A stretch of DNA of 64,000 bases from Artocarpus heterophyllus (GCA_025403435.1 CM046354.1:36868459-36932458); one strand, 5' to 3'. Positions 32,691 through 44,202 are shown, counted from the stretch's first letter. A program made the numbers and translations. The notes: a model not told the origin generated them from the sequence alone.

Positions 32691-33280
32691 GCAAATTTGG
32701 AACCAAACCACTAGGTTGCGGTCAAGCATTTTTTCAAGTACGTGAGAATGACTCGGGGTATATGCTTGTGTATTCGGGTGAGGATTTGACTCCTCTAGGA
32801 TACACTGACTTAGATTTCCAATCCCGTTTGGATTCAAGGAGATTGACTTCAGGTTTTATGTTTACTCTAGCCGACAGTGCCATCAGTTGGAGAAGTGTGA
32901 AGCAAGATTACACTTTGAATTCAACGATAGAGGCCGAGTATGTGGCAGCTAGTGATGGTTTGAAAGAAATAGTGTAGCTCTGCAAGTTCCTTCGGGATCT
33001 TGAGGTAGTTTCGGGTATGCATAAGGTGCTGTCACTGTACTATGATAAGAGTTCGACAGTAGCTAATGCTAAGGAACCAAGAATTCACAAGAAAAGTAAG
33101 CATATTGATCGCAAGTATCTTGTGATAAAGGACTTCATCGCAGGCGGGCATGTCACGGTATGTAAAATCATGTTAGAAGATAATTTAACTGATCCATTCA
33201 CAAAGACACCAACTGCGAGAGTCTTCGAGAGGCATGTGGAAGCTATGGGGATGAGAGATTTTTCATATTTACTTACTTAG
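32691..33280 (+). pseudogene. Copia A RNase H
   Basis: The domain keeps Asp in LGYTDLDFQS, Glu in STIEAEYVAAS and Asp/Asn as LYYDKS (CDNS in B), then HKKSKHIDRKYLVIKDF and DNLTDPFTKT, ending FSYLLT before TAG at 33278-33280. A TAG splits ASDGLKEIV from CKFLRDL. The pol stop directly adjoins the polypurine tract. Confidence 0.85.
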
Positions 33281-33294
33281 TGCAAGTGGGAGAT
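33281..33294 (+). other. Copia A polypurine tract
   Basis: TGCAAGTGGGAGAT immediately precedes the 3' LTR start TGTTGG. The same sequence is found in B. Confidence 0.85.
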
Positions 33295-35318
33295 TGTTGG
33301 ACGTGTATGCCATAAGGAGTAAAAAGGTAATATGTTTTTGGAGACATTTTTATCAATAAAGAATTCATTTATTACATACATACCAAATCTTGTCCTCTTT
33401 ACGTTCATATTTATTGAATGTATGTTAAGCAAATAAAAGTCTAAGACTGTCGGTCTAAACCTTTAAGAATTGGGCATATGATGGACAGATTATGCGGAAG
33501 ATGCGATTCTTAAGATGACGGTCTAAATCATAAGATCTATAATCGAAGGAATCAAGTTGGGCTCTTTATTCATGGAAATATTGTTATGTTGTCTATATTC
33601 CTAACAGGAGATGGTTTGTCTTAGCCATCAGAGGAGGACACCGTGAATAGAAACATTGGCATATTGTTATAGGTGACGATGTGTTGGATCGAGACATCAA
33701 GTGAATTGATTTGGATTAATAATTCTATCTCGGCAATCGATTTACTTTAGATAATCATATGTATTGTATCTCAATCCTAAGATGAATAGTGGGCCTGTTG
33801 TCTTGACTTGTGTCTTTTGATATTCCAAAAGGTGACATCCAAATTTTAATAATGGTACGCATGCCAGTACATTGGAGGCATGACTCTTGATAGCATAGAC
33901 TTATTATTCATAGATATGAAATCCATAGCTCCTTTTTAGGAGTAGTCGATACCCTCTTATATACGTTATCTGTAATTGGAAAACTGGAGCTCTCAACCAT
34001 TTAGATACATAAGTGTAACTGAATGGTATACTGTCTTTGGATGGTAAGTTTTTTGATGTTGAGATAATGAAATGTAAGATAAAAATAATCGAGAAGGTAA
34101 GATAGAATTTATCCTTAGCCGATTATAGATAATCCTATGTGGATACGATACATTATGATATATCATGGAGACTTAGCTATACGGGCTTTATAATTCTATA
34201 TAGTTTGAGAGTACAGCTCTAAGATTTTAGTGGAGTAGCATTGGAGTTGATAATTATGAAATGTATATCTGGGATATTGGGTTTCATAATTATCGGGAGC
34301 TTGAACTATATAGGTCCATCAGGTCCCCTTTGCTAGCTCATAAAAATCCTATAACAATACGGCGTGCTTTTCCAATAATTGGTGACTTATATCAAATTTA
34401 TCAAATTGGTCAAAATTCGGTAAAATCAAATAATTCATGTTTGTTTATCGGTTGAATTAATTTTATGATAAAATTAATTCAAGATAAACTTGTTGAATTA
34501 TCAATATTAGATAATTCATGTCTGTTTATCAATTGGATTAACTTTGAATAAATTAACTCAAGATAAACTTGTTGAATTATCAGAAATATTTATTCTCCTA
34601 GAGATTATCTATATATGACTATTTTAATCAGATAACTTCTCTATTGGGTTATTTGAATTAAAACTGAGGGTCTATCACTAGAATCTCGGGTGGAAAATAA
34701 AGATTCGTAGGAAACTTTTTATCGTAAGTTCGGTAGGCTGTTCTTTAAGTTCGGCTTACCGATTGAGGAGGTTCGACAAGCCAATCTGCCAGTTTGGCCT
34801 ACCAACCGGGCGATAAAAGGATCATACGTTTCCATGTAGATTTTATCAGATATTGATCATAATTTGATTCTGATTCAAATTTTTGAGGCTTTATCTGATA
34901 AGCACTGACTCTTAGGCCCAACCTCTATAAAAGGGAAGTGAGTCTCATTATTATTTAGATCACTTAAGAAATCTAGAGTGAGACTCCACTAGCGAGACTC
35001 TACAACTCATCAAAAAGATGTTGTTCACAAATCACAAACTATAGCTTTGTGTATTTCTCAATTGGTTGGAAGGAGAGTCGCCTGGTGGAAAAGGTGAACA
35101 ATGTGTGCCCACACTCACTCTGATCGTGGATAGAGAATAGCAAAAAAGGCCAGTTGGTTGAAGTCCTTTTAAAACATTACTTCTCTTCATTGATTACAGG
35201 AGTTTTTTAGCACACAAAAGTTAGTAAGAGCTGGTTAATTTATGCATATAGTGTGTCAAACTTGTGTTTTGAAAATATTAAAAATTTTTAAATTTCATTA
35301 CATACTAATTTTCCAATA
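33295..35318 (+). repeat. Copia A 3' LTR
   Basis: It starts TGTTGGACGTGTATGCC and ends TTTTCCAATA (CA changed to TA). TATAAAAG lies at 34925-34932 and the U3 palindrome cluster at about 34728-34805. Confidence 0.95.
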
Positions 35319-36043
35319 TAATAACCAAAGCATCATCATGTAAAGTGTTGAGCCCGAATGCCTCGTTACTTCAAAGGGAAATAATTGCTCACCGTATTCA
35401 TCAGTTTTTGAGCTGACAGTAGCTTGGTTCACTCGTCGCTGGTGGGCCTTTATCTGGTTTGTAGAATCGCCACTATAAACAGAGCCTCCACAAATGGCTC
35501 CTATGACCTTCCTGACTGGTGGTGGTGATGGTGTCCTGTCTTATGCTCGACGATTCTTCTGTCCTCTAGTTTCTCTATCAAGCCCGTAGACTTTCCTTTC
35601 TCTTTTGGACAAATACTCTTTCAGATGTCCCTTTTTAAGCAGTTCTACAATTGCTAACCGCAATGCCTTGCAATCGACCGTCAAATGCCCCGTATCTCAA
35701 TGGAACTCGTAGTACTTTGACTAGTCACGTGAACTGCTCGCCACCATCTTGCCTGGCCATCTAACATAATCTTTTCCCTCAAATTGTGCAACAAGTTCCG
35801 TTGAGGATATGCTCAATGTGTACTTTGGTGGCGACAATGTCCTATTGGGCCTCAGTTTCTCTTCCTTCCTTGGCATCCTTGTTTGTCCCCTTCAGTTCGT
35901 CTGGGGTTTCTATTATCTCTCGCCCCATCTAATATGATCTCGACTTCTAGCGAGTTCTTGCTTGCATCTCTCGTTCTCTTCTTCCAAATCAATCCATCCT
36001 TTTGCTCTGTTCAAGGCTTCTTGCATTGTCTGAGGGTAGTCGG
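35319..36043 (-). pseudogene. G2 gag C-terminus and start of protease (between copia A and B)
   Basis: The minus strand, from 36043, gives MQEALNRAKGWIDLEEENER, then KYTLSISSTELVAQFEG, then a zinc-knuckle relic YYEFH.DTGHLTVDCKALRL (about 35640-35735), in which the first Cys is Tyr and a TGA follows His. Next is AIVELLKKGHLKEYLSKRER, and finally the gag-protease joint VRKVIGAICGGS..GDS (about 35480-35520) and LHDDALVI, which runs into the protease beyond copia A. This is the typical end of a Tat-lineage gag. Both ends are cut by copia insertions. Confidence 0.82.
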
Positions 36044-38063
36044 TGTTGGAAACAAAGTGCGCAGCGGAATTTTTTTAAAAAAATTTCATCAGAGTATTTT
36101 CCAAAACACAAGTTTGACATGTTATATGTATAAATTAAACAGATCTTACTAACCTCAGTGTGCCGAAGAACCTCCGCAATCCGTGTAGAGAAGTAACGTT
36201 CCAGAAGACCCTCAACCAACTGGTCTTCTTTGCTATTCTCTATCCACAACTGGAGTGAGTGTGGGCTCACATGTACAGCTCTTCCGCCGATGACTCTCCT
36301 TCTAACCAACAGAGAGAACCCAAAGCTAGTATTCGTGATTTGTGAACAAAAGCTCTCAGGGAGTTTTCAGATGCTCACCTGAAGAGTATCACTCTTAATC
36401 TCTCAAATTGATCTGAGTAAATCATGAGACTCACTCCTTTTTTATACCTATTGGTCCTGGGGTCAGTCCATATCAGATTAGGTCTCAAAAACTCAAAACA
36501 GAATCAAGTTTGAATCAATATCTGATAAGATCCGCGTGAAAACACGTAATCTTATCTCCGTTGATCGGTAGGCCGAACAGGCCAGTTTGGCAGGCCGAAC
36601 ACGTCATCCGGCAGGCCGAACTCTCGAGAAAAAATCTCCGCGAATCATTTATTCTCCACCTGAGATTCTAAAGGATAAAGTCTCAGTTTTGATTCAAATA
36701 ACCCAATAGAGAAGTTATCTGATCAAAACAAACTTTATCAAGATAATCTCTAAGAAAATAAATCAATTCACAATAATTCTACAAGTTTATCTTGTTCTAA
36801 TTTGTCCAAAATTAAAACAACCGATAAACAGACAAGAATTATCTGATCGCAATAATTCAACAAGTTTATCTTGAACTAATTTCTTACAAAAATTAATTCA
36901 ACCAATAAACAGACATGAATTATTTGATTCTTACAAATTTTAAACCAATCTGATAAATCCGACATAAGTCACCAATTATTTGAAAAGCACGCCGTGTCGT
37001 TACAGGATTTTGTGAGCTAGCAAAGGGGACCAAAATGGACCTATAAAGTTCAAGCTCATGATAATTATGAAACCCAATATCCTAGATATATATTTCACAA
37101 TTATCAACTCCAACGCTACTCCACTAAAAGCTTGGAGCTGCACTCTCGAACTTTATAGAATTACGAAGCTCGTGTAGCTAAGTCTCCATGACATATCAAA
37201 GTGTATCGCATCCCCATATGATCATCCATAATCGGCTTAAGGACAAGTTCTGTCTTACCTTCCTGATTATTTTTATCTTACGTTCCATTGTCTCACCATT
37301 AGAAAACTTACTATCCAAAGATAGTATACCATTCGGTTACACCTATGTATCCAAATGGTTGAGCGCTCTAGTTTTCCAATTACAGGACAACGCATATAAG
37401 AGGATATCATTACTCCTAAAGAGGAGCTATGGATTCCATATCTATGAATAACAAGTCTACGCTATCAAGAGTCATGCCTCCAACGTACCGGCATGCATAC
37501 CACTATAGAGATGTGGGAGTCACCCATTGGTACATCAAAAGACACAAGTCGAGATACCGGGCCCACTATTCATCTCAGGATTAAGATACAATACAAATGA
37601 CTATCTGAAGTGAATCGATTTGCCAAGACAGAATTATTAATCCAAATCAATTCACTTTATGTCCCGATCCAACACATCGTCACCTATGACAACGTGCCAA
37701 TGTTTCTATTCACGGAGTCCAACTCCGATGGTCAAGACAAACCATCTCCCAAAAGGGATATAGACAACATAACAATCTTTACATGAATAAAGCGCCCAAC
37801 TTTATTCCCTCGATTGCGGATCTTACGTTTTAGACCGTCACCCTAAGAATCGTGTCTACCGCATAATCATCCCATCATATGCCCAATTCTTAAGGTTTAG
37901 ACTGACAGTCTCAGACTACTGTTTGCTTATCATACATTCAACAAATATGAACGTAAAGAGAACAAGATTTGGTATATATATATAAATGAATAAATTCTTT
38001 ATTGATAAAAATGTCTCCAAAAACGTATTACATTTTTACTCCTTAGGGCATATATGTCTAACA
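36044..38063 (-). repeat. Copia B 3' LTR
   Basis: On the plus strand it runs from TGTTGGAAAC to TCTAACA. It has three palindrome units in U3 (36563-36622) against two in the 5' LTR, and a longer TA run (37974-37986). Confidence 0.96.
36563..36622 (-). repeat. U3 palindrome cluster, copia B 3' LTR (three units)
   Basis: Plus-strand units: ATCGGTAGGCCGAAC, GTTTGGCAGGCCGAAC and TCCGGCAGGCCGAAC, about 22 bases apart. Confidence 0.8.
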
Positions 38064-38078
38064 ATCTCCCACTTGCAC
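38064..38078 (-). other. Copia B polypurine tract
   Basis: The minus strand reads GTGCAAGTGGGAGAT just before the 3' LTR; the pol stop adjoins it. Confidence 0.85.
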
Positions 38079-38640
38079 TAAGTGAGTAAATACAACAAAT
38101 TTCGCATCCCCATAGCTTCCACATGCCTCTCGAAGACTCTCCCAATAAGTGTCTTTGTAAATGGATCAGCTAAATTGTCCTCTGACGCGATCTTGGACAC
38201 CATAACATGCCCGCCCTCAACAAAGTCCTTTATCACATGATACTTTCGATCAATATGCTTACTCTTCTTGTGAAATCTTGGTTCCTTAGCATTAGCTACC
38301 GTTGCACTGTTATCACAGTACAGGGATACCGCTTTATCCATACCAGGAACTACCTTAAGATCCCCAAGGAACTTACGGAGCCACACTGCTTCTTTCGAAG
38401 CATCACTAGCTGCCACATACTCGGCCTCCATTGTTGAATCCAAAGTGCAATCTTGCTTCGCACTTCTCCAACTGACGGCACCGCCACCCAGAGTAAACAC
38501 AAACCCCAAAGTCGATTTCCTAGAATCCAGACAGGATTGAAAATCCAAATCAGTGTATCCTAGAGGAGTCAAGTCCTCACCCGCATACACAAGCATATAC
38601 CATCGAGTCCTTTTCAGGTACTTGAAAATATGCTTTACCG
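38078..38640 (-). pseudogene. Copia B RNase H
   Basis: An open 172-residue frame (38078-38596) covers the whole domain. Catalytic Asp is in LGYTDLDFQSCLDS, Glu in STMEAEYVAASDAS and Asp in LYCDNSATVANA, followed by HKKSKHIDRKYHVIKDF and EDNLADPFTKT. It ends NLLYLLT. This domain looks intact by itself, but it is cut off from gag and RT by stops and frameshifts upstream. Confidence 0.88.
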
Positions 38641-39615
38641 TAACCCAATGGTTCGGTCCTAGATCCGCCTGAAATCAACTTACAATCCCGACCACATAGC
38701 TAATATCTGGTCGAGTGCAAAGCATGGCATACATGAGACTACCCACTGCCGAATCATAAGGCACCTTCTTCATGTATTCTCTTTCTTCATAAGGCTTTGG
38801 AGAGTCTTTCTTAGAAAGAGTAATTCCAGACCTAGATGGTTGCCCACCTTTCTTGGAATCCTACATTGCAAACCTCCTGAGAATTTTATCTATGTAGCCA
38901 GCCTGTGACAAAGCTATCATTTTGTTCTTCCTATCCCGAAAGATCTGGATGCCGAGAATAAAATTAGCCTCACCCATGTCCTTCATGTCAAACTACTTAG
39001 TCAACCATAATTTGACCGATGACAACGCCCCAACGTCATTGCCAATTAGCAGAATGTCATCTACATTCTGTGTTTGTAAACCACCTTCCCATCCTTTATG
39101 TGTTTGTAAACACATGGTTCATCCACATTTTGTGAGAACCCATAACTCTTGATGACTTGATCAAATCTTATGTTCCAAGAACGGGATGCCTGTTTAAGTC
39201 CATAAATTGACTTTAGCAGCTTATAAACCTTACCCTCTTGACCCGCGACCTTGAACCCGTTTGGTTGTTCCATATAAATGGACTCATCAAGATAGCCATT
39301 CAAAAAAGCTGTCTTGACATCCATCTGCCAAATCTCGTAGTCGAGAGCGGCAGCTATGGACAAGAGAATCTGGATGGACTTAAGCATGGCTACAGGCGAA
39401 AAGGTTTCCTCATAATCGATTCCTTCCTTTTGTGTATAACCCTTAGCTACCAGTCTAGCCTTAAAGGTTTCGACCTTTCCATCCACTCCTCTTTTCCTCT
39501 TGTAGATCCACTTACACCCTATGGGTTTTACCCCTTCGGGAAGATCCACAAGCTCCCAGACCTGATTAGTCTCCATAGACTTCATCTCTATGTTCATAGC
39601 CTCTGTCCAGAGTCT
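38641..39615 (-). pseudogene. Copia B reverse transcriptase
   Basis: The N-terminal two thirds are open within 39061-40320: [90 protein letters not shown] and [15 protein letters not shown]. At about 39062-39085 the codons before the catalytic site are replaced by a copy of the nearby sequence encoding YKH. The catalytic motif, VDD without its Tyr, then falls in another frame. Downstream, 38640-39060 reads in a second frame with three stops (before FDMKDM, DSKKGG and FQADLG). Confidence 0.88.
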
Positions 39616-40780
39616 TGAATCAACATCCTCCATAGCTTCTGCGTAAGTATAAGGATCCCTGTCATGTTCATCCGGTTCAGCCAAAAAGACCTCCCCATTG
39701 AACATATACCCCTTAGGTTGACGCCCGATCCTCCCACTACGTCGAAGCCCCTGAGGTTGTTGTTCAGGTTTGTTTGGTTTTTCTACACCGATCGGAATGG
39801 TTTCGTTCGAAACCTCCGGAGCAAACTGATCACCCCTTAACTCCTCAAGCACCACTTTGCTTTGAGGTTTAAAGTCGTCCATGTAACTCTCCTCAAGGAA
39901 AGTTGCATTAGTTAAAACCACGACTTTATTTTCCTTAGGGTTATAAAAATAACCCCCTTTAGTCCCTTTTGGATATCCTATAAACACGCAAACTTCCGAA
40001 CGTACATTCAACTTATTCAGATCCTTAAACAATACATGAGCTGGACATCCCCATATGCGAATATGGTTTAAGGATGTCTTCCGTCTTGTCCACAACTCAT
40101 GAGGAGTTTTAGGGACCGATTTTGAAGGCACATTGTTCAAAAGATAACATGCGGTTTGTAGTGCATATCCCCAAAAGGATAAAGGCAATGATGAATAACT
40201 CATCATGGACCGAATCATGTCCAACAAAGTCCTATTCCTTCTCTCCGCTATGCCATTCTGCTGCGGAGTGCCCGACGTAGTCAAATGGGATAAAATCCTA
40301 TTCTCTAATAAGTGTCCCAAGAACTCATCAGAAAGGTATTCCCCACCTCGACAGATCGAAGTGCCTTTATAGGTCTACCCAATTGCTTTTCCACTTCAGC
40401 TCGAAACTCCCTAAACTTATCATAAGTTTCGCTTTTGTGGTGCATTAGGTACACATACCCATATCTTGAGTAATCGTCAATAAAAGTGACGAAGTACTCA
40501 TACCCTCCTCGTGCCCAGATGTTCATCGGTCCGCAAACATCACTATGCACAAGTTCTAGAACCCCTTCGGCCCTATTGCCCTTATACCGGTATGGTCTTT
40601 TGGTCATTTTACCCTCCAAACAAGATTCACATTGAGGTATAGATTCCACCTTTAAGTGACTTAAAGGTCCATCCCTTACCAACCTTTAAATCCTATTTAG
40701 GTTAATATGGCCAAGGCGCAAAAGCCAAAGATAAGTCTTATTAGAGTGAGAAGTTTTAAGCCTTTTTGAGTCATTATCAT
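39616..40780 (-). pseudogene. Copia B integrase
   Basis: Zinc region: LGHINLNRI (about 40690-40715) and CESCLEGKMTK (about 40600-40630). The core has Asp in LVHSDVCGPM (codon at 40539-40541) and FIDDYSRYGYVYL. At 40349-40354 a one-base deletion falls in the codon of the second catalytic Asp (expected SDRGGEYL). The next frame then carries the catalytic Glu in [18 protein letters not shown] (codon 40243-40245) and the C-terminal [32 protein letters not shown] and [20 protein letters not shown] separates the zinc region from MVRDGPL. Confidence 0.88.
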
Positions 40781-41130
40781 TTATCTCAGCATTAAGCAAT
40801 AAGTCCATCTTAGGTTTGATATTTGCATCCATCCAGAACAGATAAAAGATTTATTTTTACGAATCACCACTTTTTCATTAAAAGATACCACATTGGAGTC
40901 TTTAAATAAAGAAGATACAGAAATTAAATTCCTTTTAAATTTAGGAACATAAAAACAGTCTCGCAAAATTAAATTCCTATAATTATCAAAATAAAGATGG
41001 ACATCGCCCATCCGAAGCGTTAAGTCTTCACGAAGTAGACTTCTCGTTTCTTTGAATCCCTGTAGAGAAACACAAACATGATTAGTTGCACCGGAATCTA
41101 TGACCCAGATGTCACTGGATTCCTCAACCA
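40781..41130 (-). pseudogene. Copia B protease
   Basis: The active site DSGA in WVIDSGATNHV is at 41087-41098, followed by GFKETRSLLREDLTLRMGD and DCFYVPKFKRNLISVSSLF, the usual end of a copia protease. A deletion of about 13 bases near 40820-40830, compared with A, shifts the frame and ends it at 40781. Confidence 0.85.
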
Positions 41131-41983
41131 AACAAGTTTCTAAATATAGAAGATCACGCCTACCTCCCTTGGAAAGGAAGTCCTTGCAATGCTTCTTTAT
41201 ATGCCCGACCTTACCACAGAAGAAGCACTTAAGCTTCTTTGGGTTCTTCTTCTTCTTCTTCTTGCTCTTGGTAGCAGCAGGAATAGAAGACTTCCCACTC
41301 TTGGCCCGTTGCTTCTTTCCATTCCCAGAGTTAGGATTGGAACCAGAAGCAGCTACCATATTGGCCTCACCACCAACAGGAGACTCCCTGATCAGCAATT
41401 CAAACTCCTATAGCTGTTTCATCAGTTCTGTCAAGGTCATATCCCGTCTATTGCTTAAATTAAAAGTAGCTCTAAACGGAATAAATTCCTTAGACAGAGT
41501 CTCAAAGACCATAGTCATCTAAGTTTCAGCATCGATGTCGGCTCCATTGGTTTGAGCCTCAGCGAGGTAACCCATGACCAACATCATATGCTCCTTTACA
41601 GATGTCCCCGATCTCTGTCTACAGTTTAAGAGTTTCCGAAGCGCCCCTTGCCGCTTCGTTATGGCCTGGCCTCCGAACATATCCTCAAGATTATCCAAGA
41701 TCTACTTCGCAGTCTCATAATCCTGATGTTGAGCCTGCAGCACGTTGTTCATGCTGGCCATAACATAGCAGCGGGCTTGATCATTAGCATCTTTCCAGCA
41801 GTTGTACGCTTGGAATTGCTCATTACTTGAGTCTCCCGTAGGCTCGGGAGGACAAGGAGTTGTCAGAACATATTTCAGTTTCTCAAAGGAAAGGACGATG
41901 TCCAGGTTCCATTTTCAATCATTATAGTTCTGACCGGTTAATTAGTTTTTGTCAAGTATCGATGATAAAGCGTTTTTAGACAT
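41131..41983 (-). pseudogene. Copia B gag
   Basis: The start is the ATG at 41981-41983 (SKNALSSILDKN). The zinc knuckle (41186-41227) is intact, CFFCGKVGHIKKHC, preceded by a basic lysine run. Recognised parts include PCPPEPTGDSSNEQFQAY, YVMASMNNVLQAQHQDYE, NLEDMFGGQAITKRQGALR and FRATFNLSNRRDMTLTELMK. Five stops replace residues that are Gln or Trp in the sister copies: KN.LTG, ND.KW, AK.ILD, ET.MTM and QL.EFE. All are single C-to-T or G-to-A changes. The protein would coat the RNA and form particles. Confidence 0.88.
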
Positions 41984-43623
41984 TTTCAATCTACAATAAA
42001 GAATCATATACCAAACATAAGCAAACATATATAATAATTTAGTAAGATAACACAATCATGTAAAATAATACAAATGCGTTTATGTGTCAAAACCTTGAAA
42101 ATATCACAACCTTACAACGATAATTCCCAACTCAGAATTCAACAAGCTCCTAGGGGAGTCATGCCAAATTCAATCAGGAACACGGATCCCCTCCTGATTA
42201 ATATATGCCATCCAGGACCCGTATGATCCAGCATATACTAATAATCGTTTCTTTGGCCATTAATTTTATTAACAGAGCTCCTAGGGGAGTTTAATAATAA
42301 AATTAACGTGAGTGTATAACCACCGTTTCAATATTTTATCTATGATTTATAATCCCCACCTAGGGGTGTGCAACCATAAATCATACAAAAATACCTTATC
42401 CTTTTAGAGATCCAATCTGGTACATGATTGAAATCCCTTCCTAGGGGTCGGGACCACCATGTTCTTCCTATGGACCAACGATGGAGGCCTTAGGTCCTCT
42501 CTTCAAAAACCTTCTCCCACTCAATCTTTTTGAAGTCAAGGTTTTATTTTAAAATTATGCATGAACAATTTTAATATGAGCGGCACTCCCTATTCTATAT
42601 GACATGTTATCAATATGCATGGTAAGTCATATTATAATGCAGACAAGCAAAGCAATCAAGCAAAGCTACAAGCAAAATAATAATAACCGTTATATTATGG
42701 TTCCACCCTAGAGAATAGACAACTAAGATTACAAGAGAATAATCGAGACATTTTTCGATTCTTCATCCTTGAATCCTCAAGCCGTATCCTTCTTCATGTA
42801 ATATCCATCTTCAAGTTTTCAATCCTGTATGAATCGAATACTTCATATTTCCGGTCATATCCAAATTTAATGTTTCTCAGAATCGTCCCAAAAATAAAAT
42901 TAAAACTGCACCAAAAAAATTGCACCTTTTCTGGACACCTGGCAGCTCTCGGTCGGCAGGCCGGTCTATGTGATCGGCCTGCCGATTATGAAGGTTCGGC
43001 CTGCCGAACATGAAGGTTCGGCCTACCAGCAGAGCACCAAAATTTTTGCCCCACTATCGGCCTGTCGGACCACACGTCCGGCCTGCCGATCTGTGACCTT
43101 CGACCTACCGAACTGTGAGGTCCGGCATGCCGATCGAGCAGAAAACCCTTAATCCAGAAAATACAACTTTAATGCAATTTATCAATTTTATTTTCAACAA
43201 TTCAAAAACATAAAATTAGAGACTCAGGAAATACCTGGAGGCGCCATCATCAATCTTCTAGATCCGTCTTCTCTGAATAATTATTTAATTACAAAATTCT
43301 TACAAATTAAAAAATTAAATAACAATTCCTAGACAGAGATGATAGTCCGCCATCTAATTACATGAAAAACCTAGATACACATTCTAACCTCTAAGGAACC
43401 ATAACCGGTATGAATTAATTAATTAATAAATAATTAAACAATGATTTAATCAACCATAATTAATTAATAAACATTCACCACATAATCCATGACAACATAT
43501 ATATTATATAGAAACCTAGAGTGCCATCTCTCTATAAAATTCAATTCAAGCATATGAGAGATTAAGATCACAAAATTTATGCATATAACATGATCACAAA
43601 CATGCAAATTTATGTAAAAACCT
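41984..43623 (-). other. Copia B untranslated leader
   Basis: About 1.64 kb lies between PBS and gag, without coding signal. It contains one copy of the 277-base unit (about 42380-42660) that is triplicated in A, and the palindrome cluster at 42953-43136. Confidence 0.75.
42953..43136 (-). repeat. Leader palindrome cluster, copia B (eight units)
   Basis: Eight plus-strand units: TCGGCAGGCCGG, ATCGGCCTGCCGAT, TTCGGCCTGCCGAAC, TTCGGCCTACC, ATCGGCCTGTCGGAC, TCCGGCCTGCCGATC, TTCGACCTACCGAAC and TCCGGCATGCCGATC. Each is a near-perfect palindrome of 12-14 bases; the spacing is about 20-36 bases. The segment is GC-rich in AT-rich surroundings. Confidence 0.85.
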
Positions 43624-43637
43624 CGGCTCGGATACCA
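43624..43637 (-). other. Copia B primer-binding site
   Basis: The minus strand reads TGGTATCCGAGCCG, two bases inside the 5' LTR; it is one base off the tRNA-Met type TGGTATCAGAGC over the first twelve. Confidence 0.88.
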
Positions 43638-44038
43638 ATTGTTGGAAACAAAGTGCGCAGCGGAATTTTTTTAAAAAAATTTCGTCAGATTATTTCCCAA
43701 AACACAAGTTTGACATGTTATATGTATAAATTAAACAGATCTTACTAACCTCAGTGTGCCGAAGAACCTCCGCAATCCGTGTAGAGAAGTAACGTTCCAG
43801 AAGAGCCTCAACCAACTGGTCGTCTTTGCTATTCTCTATCCACAACCGGAGTGAGTGTGGGCTCACATGTACAGCTCTTCCACACTTCTGATGACTCTCC
43901 TTCCAACCAACAGAGAGAACCCAAAGCTAGTGTTCGTGATTTGTGAACAAAAGCTCTCAGGGAGTTTTCAGATGCTCACTAGAAGAGTATCACTCTTAAT
44001 CTCTCAAATTGATCTGAGTAAATCATGAGACTCACTCC

Positions 44039-44047
44039 CTTTTTATA
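44039..44047 (-). promoter_or_regulatory. TATA box of copia B 5' LTR
   Basis: The minus strand reads TATAAAAAG followed by GGAGTGAGTCTC, as in A and C. Confidence 0.8.
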
Positions 44048-44162
44048 CCTATTGGTCCTGGGGTCAGTCCATATCAGATTAGGTCTCAAAAACTCGAAAC
44101 AAAAGCAAGTTCGGATCAATATCTGATAAGATCCATGCGAAAACGCGTAATCTTATCTCCGC

Positions 44163-44202
44163 TGATCGGCAGGCCGAACAGGCCAGTTCAGCAGGCCGAA
44201 CT
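44163..44202 (-). repeat. U3 palindrome cluster, copia B 5' LTR (two units)
   Basis: Units ATCGGCAGGCCGAAC and GTTCAGCAGGCCGAAC. The third unit of the 3' LTR (with ACACGTCATCC) is absent. Confidence 0.8.

Larger units (their letters stand above)
25091..35318 (+). mobile_element. Copia A: Ty1/copia element
   Basis: LTRs lie at 25091-27125 and 33295-35318, flanked by a perfect five-base target duplication TAATA (25086-25090 and 35319-35323). The plus-strand order is LTR, tRNA-Met type PBS, a 2.2-kb leader, gag, protease, integrase, RT, RNase H, polypurine tract, LTR. Integrase before RT marks it as copia. It belongs to the same family as B and C. It carries many stops. Confidence 0.95.

Noticed and set aside
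37188..37451. 87-residue frame repeated at 44768-45031 and, opposite, at 51131-51394 and 25704-25964
   Set aside because: It is a frame within the copia LTRs, repeated because the LTR is; there is no coding-type conservation.
42953..43136. Spaced palindromes as a CRISPR array
   Set aside because: Units are 12-15 bases, spacing is irregular and there is no cas gene; it is a plant retrotransposon leader.
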